In this document: positions 47,714 to 59,105 of the stretch, piece after piece
Layout: each line of letters starts with the position of its first letter
Position numbering within the stretch: position 1 is the stretch's first letter
Assembly: GCA_016081115.2 (NCBI GenBank)
Contig: CM071932.1
Span: 58,559,639 to 58,623,638, forward strand
Length of the DNA stretch: 64,000 bases
DNA from: Rehmannia glutinosa
Taxonomy: Eukaryota > Streptophyta > Magnoliopsida > Lamiales > Orobanchaceae
Direction: 5' to 3'
The notes under the pieces: model-generated
Told to the model about the DNA's origin: nothing
Database searches by the model: none
The model's input: only the letters and a program-made list of their open reading frames with translations
Translations under genes and position numbers: made by a program

Positions 47714-49306
47714 TGCACCATTTGACCTTTCAAATCCTATAATTTAGATGCATTTATCAATTTTAATAATATATCATTGTATATTCTTTTAGTTAAATAA
47801 GCCCAGTAAATATGATAATAAAAATATTAAATTAACTATAAAAGATACTTAAAAGGATAAATATTTGTTCTCAAACTTAACGAAATGCAATTATAAATTA
47901 TATTTTAACATGGAGGTATAGAGAGCAGGAAAATATATTTTTTAATTTTAATTTTATTTTTCTTGGCATAATAAATTTTTAATTAATAGGATGAAAGGTC
48001 TAACAAATTTGGATAAAAAAATAAAATAAGTTATTTTATTGTAGCAAAATATTTTATTTGTAAATTATAATAAGAAGTCAATACTTTTAAAAATCTTATT
48101 CTATTTTACATATCAGGAATTTTAATTTAGATTGAAATTATTGTTCCTATTTAGTCTTTCTATTTTATGGTAGTTTGTTTTATTTATTACTTATATAGAG
48201 GTGTATTGGTTGAAAAAAATGCATCAATAAATAGACTTTGATTTAGAAAAATAAAAACTAATATATAGATTTAAATAAAATACAATTAAAAATGGTATAT
48301 ATATATATACTATTGTAAGAATGGTGGAAGAAATATTGAAGTAAAATCACTTACATATGTACATTTTAACATTTATGTCAATACTTAGCTTTGTTAAAAC
48401 TTACATACACACTTAATAAATTATATAATTTTAGGTAAAAAGATATGTATTATATTATTTAGGTAGTGAAATAATCTAACTTAACCAAAAAAATATAATA
48501 TAATATGGAAATAAGAATCAAAACTTGAAAATTTAAAGAAGTATATATATATATATATACATGCTAAGAAAAACTAAAAAAAAATAATAATCTGACATTT
48601 ATATCATAAGTACATATTTTATAACCTACATGTTGATATGCTAACATTTTACTTTAACTATTGTATTAAGTTATGCACAATAAGTTTAAAACTTACTTGA
48701 TATTTGAATTTTAAGCGGCGACCACAACATTACATTTGAGTGAAAACATTTATCGAAAAGTTTATTTATGGATCAAAGTAATATATTCCTTCTTATTTCA
48801 AAAATAAACATGATTTTGAAAATAAATTGTTCATTATAATTTAAATATTAATTTTATCAACAAAAGTAATTGATTTTAATCACCTTTGAATCTTGAGTCT
48901 CTTTGAAGATATAAACACTATACTTTAATTTTTATATATAAAAAATAATTATGAATTTGATCTCACATTTTGTAGCGTACATATATATATATGTATTATT
49001 AAAGTAATAATTTAAATTTTGGTCAGACGTTATTTTCATATTTATGAATTTTAAAACATGTCCCTCTCTTTAACAATTTAATTTTTAAAATGAATATTTT
49101 TCAAGTGCAGCAAGATTTTATCGTAAATGTTAAATTAACAAAGATCTAAATAGCATTTTTCATGTTTTTCTTCAAAATTTTACAATGACGAACATACTAT
49201 TTTTTAATCATCTTTACTTTTAACCTTTTTTCTTTTTTTTTCATATTATATTTTATTTTGTTAAATAAAATTCTATCTATGGATAACAATATACGGATTA
49301 GTCGAT
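47714..49306. other. Helitron interior, AT-rich non-coding
   Basis: I see no gene, only AT-rich sequence with short AT dinucleotide runs (48297-48309, 48543-48558, 48979-48992). Confidence 0.6.
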
Positions 49307-49436
49307 GCTACCCACTTGGGTAGCTACCCAAGTGGGTTCTATACCATTGGATTAACACACCCACATGTGGATGTGTGTGTGTATGTGTTGATCTAACGGT
49401 ATAGAACCCACTTGGGTAGCTACCCAAGTGGGTAGC
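49307..49436. mobile_element. Foldback MITE with palindromic ends
   Basis: A 130-bp inverted repeat. Each end holds the same perfect 28-bp palindrome (49310-49337 and 49406-49433, core GGGTAGCTACCC), followed by TTCTATACC on the left, mirrored by GGTATAGAA on the right. The arms stay similar to the CACATGTGGATGTG loop. No clear target duplication is visible, so the superfamily is not assigned. Confidence 0.72.
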
Positions 49437-50579
49437 TTCTACTTACCCACAATATACATATATACAATTAATAAATAAAAAAGTTGTGATGGAATATCAA
49501 GAGACAAAAAATAACAATAATTTGAGTAACATTTGAAAGTTATATTTATTCCCTTCTTTGGAGTTCAAAAGTAAAATTATAAACATTCATATATAAAATT
49601 CTATATATGGATAATAATAATCCTTTAATCAAATTCTCAAATGTATATATTGACATTCTTCAACATCAAATTTTATCATCTAGTAAAACTGATTTAATAT
49701 TAGGTCAAAGATTTAAATTTATGAAGATATTTATTTCTAACATTTTAAGCATTCAAATACATGCATTATACTTTTGTGAATTGTGTTGTAAATTTTATGC
49801 TACATTGAAAGATGCTCTCCGACAAAGATAAAATGAATAAAATGAATTTTTTATGCTTAAGACAATAAAAATATAGCCTATCAATTTATATATGATGTTT
49901 TTCTGATTTTATAAATTGAGACCTATATTTTGCTCGAAAATGTCACACGCATAGAACATGACAACTAAAAAGTGAGGAGGTTTTTTGTTATGCTATTTTT
50001 ATAAAAATGCTATAGCTTAACCTATGTTTTACGGTTATTTGACACACTTATGGATTATTATATTCTATATTCTATAATTTTGTTGTAAAGCTCTGAATGA
50101 TGGATTATACTTTGGATATGCTCCATTTGATATATTTTTAGAATGTAAAGTGATTTTTTGAAAGAAAACAACATGAAAGACGTAATTGAGGTTCTTCATA
50201 TAACTTATTTCAATGTACTAATTAATAATTTTTACTGCTATTAAATTTATCATTACTATATTACATAACTAATTTTTTATACAAAAATTAATTAGAATAA
50301 CAATTAGTCACATTAGCACACTCAATAATAAATAATTATTTAGAAATAATAAATTTATGATGTCGTGCATGCTCTTAATGATAATAGAATAAAACATAAA
50401 TATTGTTAGACACTCAATAATTTTGATTTCTATGATGTGGTTCTGTCGTTTATTGATATATAAATGTGACTATTCTTTCAAACTGAATCAATTATTGACT
50501 GTTTTCAATTACAATCGATTAGTCTATTTTATCTTCATTTCTGTTATATAAATAATTAATTTAATCATGGAGAACATGA

Positions 50580-50688
50580 GAAAAATTGGATAATGGTCGA
50601 GTGGTAAATACTTCCATCCCAGCTAGAGGTGTGGGATTTGATTCCCATCATCCCTCCTCCCAAGATATGTACTTAAATATAAAAAAAA
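50580..50688 (+). mobile_element. tRNA-derived SINE
   Basis: A 109-bp element with box-A-like TGGTCGAGTGG, box-B-like GGATTTGATTCCC about 45 bases on, and an A-rich 3' end. It is flanked by an 11-bp perfect target duplication, GGAGAACATGA, at 50569-50579 and 50689-50699. Structure and duplication fit a short plant SINE. It relies on LINE proteins for movement. Flanking Helitron sequence (49437-50568, 50700-51218) holds no gene I can support. Confidence 0.72.
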
Positions 50689-51218
50689 GGAGAACATGAA
50701 TCAAAATATGTAGGGGAGCTAAGCTTCTAAACATGAAATAGAATTTTACTTTCTCATCGTTTTTAACAAAAGAGGCATATGTGATGAATGAAAAACTGAA
50801 TCTTGTATGCAAACCATGCGTCAACCAATCATGCCTCGGCTAAAAGTGCATTAAAAAATTGCAAAAAAATCTCAAAGCTAAGATGAAGAAGAAGTAGACA
50901 CTCAAAAAATAAACAAGATGCATTAATTTAAAACTCGTCTTGAATATATATTTTTTTAAATTTATATAATGATTACTCATCAATTTTTTAATATCCATTG
51001 TACTTTTTTGAGCGACAATATCATTTAAGTATCATGTTTTTAGTCTAAAATGTCTTAACCATATTTCACCAACAAATAAGTTTAAATTTAGTTTTTGCAA
51101 ACTTTCTTTTAAGATCAAAATACATGAATGACATTTATTATAAATACAAATAATATAATAAAAATTGATTCCAATTTATAGATTTTATTTGAGTTAAATT
51201 AATAAAATTATTTGGTTC

Positions 51219-51245
51219 ACGTGCAACGCACGTCCACCTTACTAG
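51219..51245 (+). terminator. Helitron 3' hairpin and CTAG end
   Basis: Stem ACGTGC/GCACGT with an AAC loop, 8 bases, then CTAG. This hairpin plus CTRR is the known 3' termination signal for Helitron rolling-circle transposition. Confidence 0.75.
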
Positions 51246-51281
51246 TATATTAAAAAGACAAAAAAAAAGCTATGGGGGCAC

Positions 51282-51316
51282 GTGCCCCCATAGGAGGTAA
51301 TGTGCATCCGTCATTG
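51282..51316 (-). repeat. hAT right terminal inverted repeat
   Basis: Partner of 1096-1132. Its inner edge overlaps a perfect 22-bp palindrome at 51271-51292, centred on CACGTG. It is followed by the target duplication CAAGGAAT. Confidence 0.82.
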
Positions 51317-53357
51317 CAAGGAATGCCTGTGAGATCCCATCTCCTGCAAGAGCATGTTCTATCTCCCAAATGCAGTTTGAATCTTTTACCAAAAGAACTT
51401 TCATCTCAAACTGGTCATGGCCATTCCAATGAGCAATAAACTCCATTGACTTTTTCTTGTTTTCTTCTAACAACTTTGCAATTTTGGGGCAAAGATCACC
51501 ATTATACTTATTCATTTGATCTCTCCTAACTCCTATTCTTTTCATTAGCATCAGTCTTATAATCTCAAACATGCTTATGATAGGCCTGTTTCTAGTCCTT
51601 AATATCATTGCATTGAAACTCTAAAACATATTATTTAGCAACAAATCAGTCTTTGAATGGAAACTGAAGTGTGACTTTGACCATTGGTTAGCAGGCCTTT
51701 GAACTAGCCAATTATATGCATCCACATCTCTGGCTTTCAATTCATTCATGGCATCACTAAAATCAACAACCCTTGTTGCCCTAGCTGCCTTCCACAAGAT
51801 CTGTGCTAGACCTCTATGTGAAGCTTTGAAGTTTCTGTATAAATGTTGGACACATAATCTATGCTCACATCCTGGCAACCATTGTTCAATAGCATCAATC
51901 AAAATCTTTCTGTTTTTCAGACATTATTGTCCAATGGTAACTGTTTTGAATGTTCAAATACATCACTAACAACTTTAAGAACCACAACCATGATTTCTTT
52001 TTTTCCTTTTCAGCAACTGCATATGCAAATGGATACATGCAGTTGTTTGCATCAATGCCTACTGCACTCAACAAAATACCACCAGCCGGAGTCTTGAGAT
52101 GCCAACCATCTGAGCATATCACAGACCTACATCCATCCAGAAATCCTCTCTTCAAAGAACCCCAACAAATGTAGAATCTTTTGAATTGTGGCTGCCCATT
52201 CAATAATTTTGATTTTATTTTCACAGTTGTTCCTGGGTTTGACTGCCTAATCTCCTCTCATATGCCCACAACATGCCATATTGTTCTACATCTGTCCCAT
52301 TACTTAAATTATGCACAATCTTCTTTGCCTTATACATCTGCCACTTAGTGAAGACAAGTTTAATGTCTTTCTGCATGATAGTGATCATGGAATCAACATG
52401 CCATTTAGGATCAGAAGTCAGCTTTTCTCTGTACATGCTAGCTAGCCATTTTGGTGTTGCATGAGACACTTTTTGAACCCTAGGACATTTGTGGCTCCCA
52501 ACATATTTTTACTTGAAGGTTGTCCTCATTCTTCACCTTTATGCATAGATAACCCAAGGACAACTATCATGTTTACACTTGGCTTGAATTTTATACTTCA
52601 TGTTTAATGTGAAAGCTATATACATGCCCTGTTTGATTGAATATGCCCTCACACTGTGCCTAAATGTCTCAGCATCAGGCCAACATTGTCCCAACTTAAA
52701 TTTAGGATTCTCAACATCTAATCTGCCACACTCAGCAAATGCACTCAGTTTTTTACCTTTAGCATGACTGCTTTCTTCAAACTTTAACTGACTGCTACTA
52801 CCAGTTTCATTGTTTGTTTTTTTCATTTGTGAACCCCCCATTCAATCTCAGCATCAATGTTATCATCAAATAACATGTCATCATCTTCAAAACTTTACAA
52901 TCACTATCTACAAAACCTTCAAAAAATGAGGAATCTGATCCAATAGATTGGGCACAATCATTGTCACTTAAATCACTACCATTATTGATGTCACTTTTTC
53001 CAACATCACTATCATCATTAACAGTGTTTGTATCACTTCCCTCATTCATCTCCACTCCCATAAAGTTTAAAGACTCGTCAACATTGGCTCTTCATCATGC
53101 AACTCTTCAACAATTGATAGTTTACTGTTTACATGCTCAACAAACAAACCTACCATCCAATTCTCATCCAGAAAATTAACCATGAACATAACATCACTGT
53201 CATTTTGTAATGCAAATAAGGACTGACAGTCATTTATCCCACGTTTACTACAATGAAAAGTCTTACATCCCTCTAAACCTAGCTCTTGTGCCATACTAAG
53301 GATTTCAAGGAATGACAACTCATCTGGATCATAAAAATCAATATGATCTATTCCCAT
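51317..53357 (-). pseudogene. MULE transposase, N-terminal and catalytic part
   Basis: Reading leftward from the ATG at 53357: a PB1-like N-terminal domain (FYDPDELSFLEILSMAQELG, WMVGLFVEHVN), then an acidic linker (52807-53061). The MuDR DNA-binding domain follows (FKLGQCWPDAETFRHSVRAY, 52539-52841). The MULE DDE domain has FLDGCRSVICSDGWHLKTP and SAVGIDANNCMYPFAYAVAE (51895-52224), then EHRLCVQHLYRNFK (51621-51902). A C-terminal stretch (51325-51608) ends GISQAFLA in the drawn frame, where another frame gives WDLTGIPC. The hAT element follows at once, and the SWIM motif resumes at 1087. Frameshifts near 53070, 52830, 52490, 51910 and 51610 mean no functional enzyme is encoded as given. Confidence 0.87.
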
Positions 53358-54120
53358 ATTCTCCCCAACATAATATGTATGTCATAACCTTAAAAATTCT
53401 CCAGAATGGTGGATTCTTATGGTGAAATGATGTGAGTCAGGACCTGATACAACAAAAAGCATGAAAATATCAAGAAATGAACAATGGTAACACAATTTCA
53501 CAAACAATCCTACAGTAAGGACCTTTAAAATTCGGATTTGCACCCAGCACATACCCTAAAAATATTTTTGATATTAAACCAATAAACCCACTATACATGC
53601 TCATCCTAGAATAAAACACAAAAAAATATACAAAAAATGGTCCTTACATACCGTATTCGGGGCATGCACTTCTGGGGGGAGAGAATCAATTTTTTTATCT
53701 CGAATAATCCACCTCATTGTTGTATTGGTTTCGAAACTTCATTTTGCAATAGATTCGAACTGATTTTGGGACGAAGATCGAAGAGAATTGAGGAATTGCT
53801 GTGTTTTTCAAACCAAATGCATAAACCCTAGAAAAATCGTAATTTGGGGCTTTTGAGATTTGGCAGTGATTTTGGAGAATAACAATGGGCAACAAATAAT
53901 AACAAGAAATGACTACAAAGCCCCCCAACCCTGTACGTGTTTGTCACGTGAACAAATTCCGGTGGGAAATTTCACCGCCGGTTGACATTAGGTACCAACT
54001 AATAAAAATTAGCTACTTATGGGCACTAATTTGAGAAGTCTGAAAAGTTGGGTACCAAAGTAGCAAAACACTTATAGTTCAGGTACCGAAAAATCAATAT
54101 CCCTTGTAATTTACCCTATA
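53358..54120 (-). other. 5' region of the MULE gene, non-coding
   Basis: Presumed leader and promoter side of the MULE gene. The stretch near 53930-54110 is not coding. I could not find the MULE terminal inverted repeat, whose partner would lie left of the window. Confidence 0.4.
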
Positions 54121-55299
54121 TTTTAAGCTTTATCGACAATTTTCCACAGTATAAAACTTCATATTGACATTAGAATACATGCCATACATACATGACTTCA
54201 TTAATTCTTAATATAAGATTGTGAATTTGGTTGTGCATTTTTTTATATATTCATAGGTCAAAATCTCGATAAAGAAACGAATAAGGTTGATTAAGCGAAT
54301 TGGGATAAGGACATCACCTTGTGAGTATAATCTTGTAATTTGTTATTTGACTCTTATGTGATTGTATGATTGAAGTTTTTGAATAAATTCCATATGTGTC
54401 GATTTTTGTGAATATGAATCAAATGTGTTCTAAATGTGAATTATATGGTTGTTTTGATGATATTATGATGGTGTCGATATGAATGTGAGAAATGTGAAAT
54501 GTATTGATGATATTGATATGGAATTGAGATATATGTATTGATGATACTGATATGGATATGAATTATGTGGATATGTAATATGCATTCATCAGAGATAAAA
54601 TGATTATGTTATGGCCACCAATATCCTTGAATCATGTGTTACAGATTTTCAGAATTTTCTGAATACAGAGTACCATACAGCCACCCCGAGTTCTTGGAAC
54701 TCAAATATATGTGTTATGAATTACAGAGTGTCATGGCCATATTCGTGATCACGATTTATTCTTGGATATTGATGGTCCATAACAGTAAAAGAATATGACT
54801 AAGCATATGCATTTGTGTACTTATTAATGATATAAATAGAATGTGGTGTGATGTGATGATGATGTGCTTGTGTTGATGATGTGCTTGTGTGATGTTAAAT
54901 AACTTGTTACTTGATTATACTTATTGAGCTTGCAACTCACCAAATGCAATGTTGACTATTTTTAGATTATGTAGATGAAAGTGATATGTGAAGCTTTAGT
55001 ACAAGTTGTAGCATGGATCCAAGGTCGGCCGGTTGATTTCCAGTCCTTCTTCCTCGGCTCATCATTGGCATATCATTTTAGGATCTTGTTTAGAAAAATG
55101 TGGTCTATAATGGTTCAGAACTATCCCAATGGACCCAGGGTAGGGCTCTGCTCTTCCCCTTAGGTTTAATACTCTTGAGGTGCCATTTGAACTGCCCCAG
55201 GAGACCTGGAGTAGAGCTCTGCTCTTCCCTCGCAGGGTTTTAGATGTTTCTGCTGCACAACATTAGTCAAAACATGATATTCATTACTTTGATAACGAT
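54121..55299. other. Unassigned non-coding stretch with short repeats
   Basis: No supported gene. It contains GATGATGTGCTTGTGTT-type tandem copies (54855-54890) and an imperfect 65-base repeat with GGGCTCTGCTCTTCCC (55140-55240). Part may be LTR or 3' sequence of the adjacent Ty3/gypsy element; I cannot define ends. Confidence 0.35.
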
Positions 55300-57915
55300 T
55301 TACATATGAAATTGCTTCAAATGACATACATTCCATGGTCGGGGGACTTTCTGCCCCACCATATTTTCTAACTCATAGGCACCACCTGCTGTTATTCGAA
55401 CTACTTTGTAAGGACCCTCCTAGTTTGCTTCCAACTTTCCTACTAACTTTAGCGCATCTGCTCTTCTCAGTACCATATCTCCTACTTGGAAACTCCTCTT
55501 TTTGACCCTTTTATCATATGACGCTTTCATAATTCCCTTGCTTGCCTCCATTCTCAGATATGCCCGCTGCATTCTTTCCTCCAACTCATCCAGGGCTTCT
55601 TTCATCAACTTTTCATTCCTACCATCTTCAAAGGTCTGAATGAGATGCGTTTCCATCCCTATTTCAGCGGGTATGACAGCTTCAGCTCCATATACCAAAC
55701 TAAATGGGTTCTCCCCTATAGCCTCCTTTGGGGTCGTTCGATACGACCATAACACTGACTGCAGCTCATCCACCCAACTTCCTCCAGCTCTGTCCAACCT
55801 AGCCTTGATTCCTCGCAACAAAGTTCTATTAGTCACTTCTACCTGCCCATTTGCTTGGGGATGAGCTACCGCTATGAGGTGCTGCCTGACCTTCATTCCC
55901 TTCAACCAACTTCTAATTTCCTGCCCTTGGAATTGAGCACCGTTATCCGAAACCAAATCTCTTGGCCACCCATATCTGCTCACCACATTTTTCCATATGA
56001 AGCCTATCACATTTTATTCTGCTATTTTTGCAACCGGCTTGGTCTCCACCCACTTACTAAAATAATCTACGGCTACAATTAGTAACTTCCTCTGACCCGA
56101 CGCTACTGGGAAAGGACCCACTATATCTATGTCCCATTTAGAGAATGGGCAGGGTGAACTCATTACTCCTAGCAGATCAGCAGGTTGATGTATTAGGGAG
56201 TCGTGCTTCTGGAAACCCTCTTGGCCAGAGACCTGCTTCCCCCGTGGGCTTTGCAAGCCCCCTCATGTATATCCCTAAGAACATATGACCCTTCTTCCTC
56301 CGATAAGCACCTCAACATTGGACCTGCAAAGGCTCTCTTATACAGCAAATCTCCTATAATACAAAATCTTGTCGCTCTTGCTCAAATCCGCGAGGCCTTC
56401 CATTTGTCTTTTGGCAAATATGACTTGCCCAAGTATTGGTAAATGTCGTACCTATAGTCATCTCTGTCCTCAATCTCCCAAACCTCCACCTCTATACTAG
56501 ACGAACTTTCGGATATGACAGTGATTTTCCTAGTATCGAATCGGCAAATTAATCGCTATCTTGGCGAGGAGATCGGCCTTGACATTCTCCTCTCGAGGTA
56601 TCTGCTCAAGCTTGAACACAGTGAAACGCTTGATCATGTCTGCTATCACTTGAACATATCTCCTCATTCGATCTTCCTTGACCTCAAACTCCCCCAAGAC
56701 TTGGTTAGTTAACAACATGGAATCTGAATAGGCCCTTAACGATTTAACTCCCAGATTAAGTGCCATTTTTAACCCCCTCATCGCAAACTCCAGATCTTCG
56801 CCCTCAGGATTAGTTAAGATGATCCCTGCCCCGCAGCCCGTAGAAAAGGATGACCCATCCACGTGTAACAACCACTCCGATATCTCCCCTTCGAACATCA
56901 TTTCTTGCAAGAAATTAGCTAGGGTTTGGGCTTTGATAGACGTCCACGGACGATATTCCATATCGAACTCCCCCATTTCAATGGTCCACTTAATCATTCA
57001 TCCCAACACCTCCGGCCTCCCCATGACATGCCCCAGTGGCAGATTGGTATAAACGATTATCTTATGTGACAAAAAGTAGGGCATCAATCGCCTAGCCGTC
57101 GTTATCAATGCTAGACCCCCCTTCTCCACCTCTGAATACCTTGACTCAGCTCCGTGCAATAGCTTACTCACATAATAGATTGGCATATGCCGGCCTGGCT
57201 CCTCTCTTATCAATACGGCACTGACAACCATCTCCCATACAGACAGGTACAAATATAAAGCCTCACCCTGAATTGGTTTTGTTAATAGTGGCAGCTCTGA
57301 TAGACAACTTTTCAGCTCACCAAAAGCCCTCTCACACTCCTCAGTCCACTCAAACTTCTTAGCCTTTCGAAGGACTTTGAAGAACGGGAGACTCCTTTCT
57401 GCTGACTTGGATATAAAATGATTAAGAGCAACTATTCTTCCCGTAAGTTATTGCACTTTGTTAACGCAGGTAGGTGACGCCATGTCTAGCACTGCCTACA
57501 CCTTTTCTGGATTTACCTCAATACCCCTTTTCGTAACCATGTACCCGAGGAATTTGCTCGACCTGACCCCAAAAGAGAATTTAGTTGGGTTCAACTTCAT
57601 CCCAGATTATCTTAGCACCGCAAAAGTTTCAGCCAGATCTGTAGTGTGTGTCCTAGCCTGTTTGCTCTTGACCAGCATATCATCTACGTATACCTCCATA
57701 TTTCGACCAAGTTGGCTTTTGAACATTCGATCCATGAGCGTTCGGTAGGTGGCTCCCGCATTCTTCAAGCCAAATGGCATGACAACATAACAATAAGTTC
57801 CAGAAGATGTAATGAAACTCACCTTCTTCTGGTCCTCTTCAGCGAGACGGATCTAATGGTACCCTTGATACGCATCCATCATGCTCAACAGTTCATACCC
57901 CGAAGTAGAATCTAC
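55300..57915 (-). pseudogene. Tat-type Ty3/gypsy pol: reverse transcriptase, two RNase H domains, integrase
   Basis: Reading leftward: reverse transcriptase (MMDAYQGYH, then a stop where Gln is expected near 57855; TSSGTYCYVVMPFGLKNAGATY; catalytic YVDDMLVKS near 57690). The connection and first RNase H follow (56998-57430, SVWEMVVSAVLIREE). A second, archaeal-type RNase H comes next (56530-56997: WLLHVDGSSFSTGCGAGI, AYSDSMLLTNQVLGEFEVKE, EENVKADLLAKIA). Integrase (55300-56256) shows DIVGPF, VAVDYFSKW, SDNGAQFQG and HPQANGQVEVTNR. The order RT-RNH-second RNH-integrase is diagnostic of the Tat lineage (Ogre/Retand relatives). An in-frame TAG occurs near 55419, after which the chain ends at 55300. 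The N-terminal part of RT is cut off at 57915 by the next element, so protease and Gag would lie beyond the window. Confidence 0.88.
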
Positions 57916-58169
57916 TGTAAGTCCAAGCGGCTACGATAATCTAGAGGGGGGTGAATAGATTATCTCCATCTTTTCGATTTCGCCCTCTTTTTACAATCGA
58001 ATGCTCAAACAAAATAATAAAGGTGCGGAAAGTAAACAACACACGTCGATTTAAAGAGGTTCAACCCACCTAGGGCCTAATCCTCTACCACCCCAGTATA
58101 TCCGGGATGGATTTCGAAAAGAAAAAGAATTTTATTAATTACCAAAATTAATACAAATTCAACTTACAA

Positions 58170-58345
58170 CACCTTGAAGAGCACCACACTCTTCTTCAAC
58201 ACCACCTTTGGAGATTACCACAATCTCCCTTTGAAGATTACCACAATCTTCCTTCAACGGCACCTTGTGAAGATTACCACAATCTTCAACCTTGAAGAAT
58301 ACCAAATTCTTCAACACCTCAATAAGAAGATCACCACAATCTTCT
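58170..58345. repeat. Imperfect tandem repeat in LTR
   Basis: Several copies of a GAAGATTACCACAATCTT-like unit, spaced about 20-35 bases. The minus-strand frame through it yields repeated EDCGNL-type words, which I take as a by-product of the repeat. Confidence 0.75.
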
Positions 58346-58784
58346 TCACCTATCACCTAGATCATCCAAGTGTGTTCTTACCACAAGAACACTCACAAGG
58401 ATATCTTGTGTTTGAATGATAACCAAAAATCAAGATTACAACTCAATAATGAATAATACAATTTGAGTGCAAAGTGTAATCAAGAATAGCCTAGACCTCA
58501 AAGATGTGAAAGTGATAAGCTAGGCAAATTTTCAACAAGAATAATAACAATGAAAGACCAAGTGTTTGCTTGAAGTGTATCTTGTTGTGTTGTATCACAA
58601 TTGTTGTATTGGTTGCTCCAAAACTTCCTCTATTTATAGGAGATGATTGATCAAGCATAGGCTCCTCTTGGGTATTGAAAATCTACAGAAAAATACAATT
58701 AAAATCAAGAATATAGCTGTTAGAAATCAATCCCACAATTTAAGGAAATGTGTCTGCTGTCAAACGGTCCTATTTTTGCTGTCA

Positions 58785-59105
58785 ATACACAGGGCGACCG
58801 GTTGCACAGAAATAAGAGAAAAAAGAACACTTTGAAAAATTTCAACAGGGCGTCCGGTCGACGTAGGCTTCGACCGGTCGACCCATGTCTCAACCGGTCC
58901 CCCTAAGTGTAAAAATGGAGAAAAAAGTTACTGTTTCAATGTGAAACTTGCAGGTACCGGTCGATCCATTGGCGACCGGCCGACCGACTCGGTCGACGCC
59001 CAGGGCGACCGGTCGACCTGCCTATTTTTTTCTTCCGTCTCATTTTCTGTTTCTAAGAACATCTTCAGGTACGGGTTGCCCTATAGGGCGACCGGTCGAC
59101 CACGA
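58785..59105. repeat. CpG-rich palindrome cluster in LTR
   Basis: At least six copies or variants of CGACCGGTCGACC are packed in a GC-rich island inside an AT-rich LTR. CpG islands with repeated palindromes have been described for Sirevirus LTRs. The motif recurs at 62233-62300 inside the element. Confidence 0.7.

Larger units (their letters stand above)
1493..51245 (+). mobile_element. Helitron, non-autonomous, split by retrotransposons
   Basis: The right end has the Helitron signature: a perfect 6-bp stem ACGTGC-AAC-GCACGT (51219-51233), 8 bases, then CTAG at 51242-51245 and a T at 51246. The left end is a TCTATATC-type start followed by CCTCTATAAAAGTG. TC occurs at 1493, 1499 and 1505, each preceded by A, so the exact start is uncertain. 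Insertion between A and T without duplication fits. Without the retrotransposon block it is about 4.8 kb, AT-rich, with no Rep/helicase ORF. The left part 1515-2749 holds only AT-rich sequence and an AT microsatellite. The right part 47714-51218 holds a foldback element and a SINE but no gene. Confidence 0.68.
1096..51316. mobile_element. hAT (Tip100-type) non-autonomous element, outer shell of the nest
   Basis: The left end reads CAGTGACGGATCCAGG and the right end, on the other strand, CAATGACGGATGCAC. Both carry ATGGGGGCAC about 28 bases in, giving imperfect terminal inverted repeats of about 36 bp (1096-1132 and 51282-51316). Flanking copies CAAGAAAT (1088-1095) and CAAGGAAT (51317-51324) form an 8-bp target duplication with one mismatch, the hAT length. 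The CAGKGRCGGA-type end is known from Tip100-like hATs. Without the nested Helitron the element is only about 468 bp and has no transposase, so it is MITE-like and needed a partner. It landed in the SWIM codons of the MULE gene. Confidence 0.85.

Noticed and set aside
49607..49831. A 74-codon plus-strand frame in the Helitron
   Set aside because: AT-rich composition, no recognisable motif, no conserved copy; chance frame.
54121..55299. A solo LTR or gene in this stretch
   Set aside because: I could not find TG...CA ends, a target duplication or a supported frame; left unassigned.
58170..58345. CRISPR-like array
   Set aside because: Units and spacing are irregular, the context is a plant LTR, and there are no cas genes.
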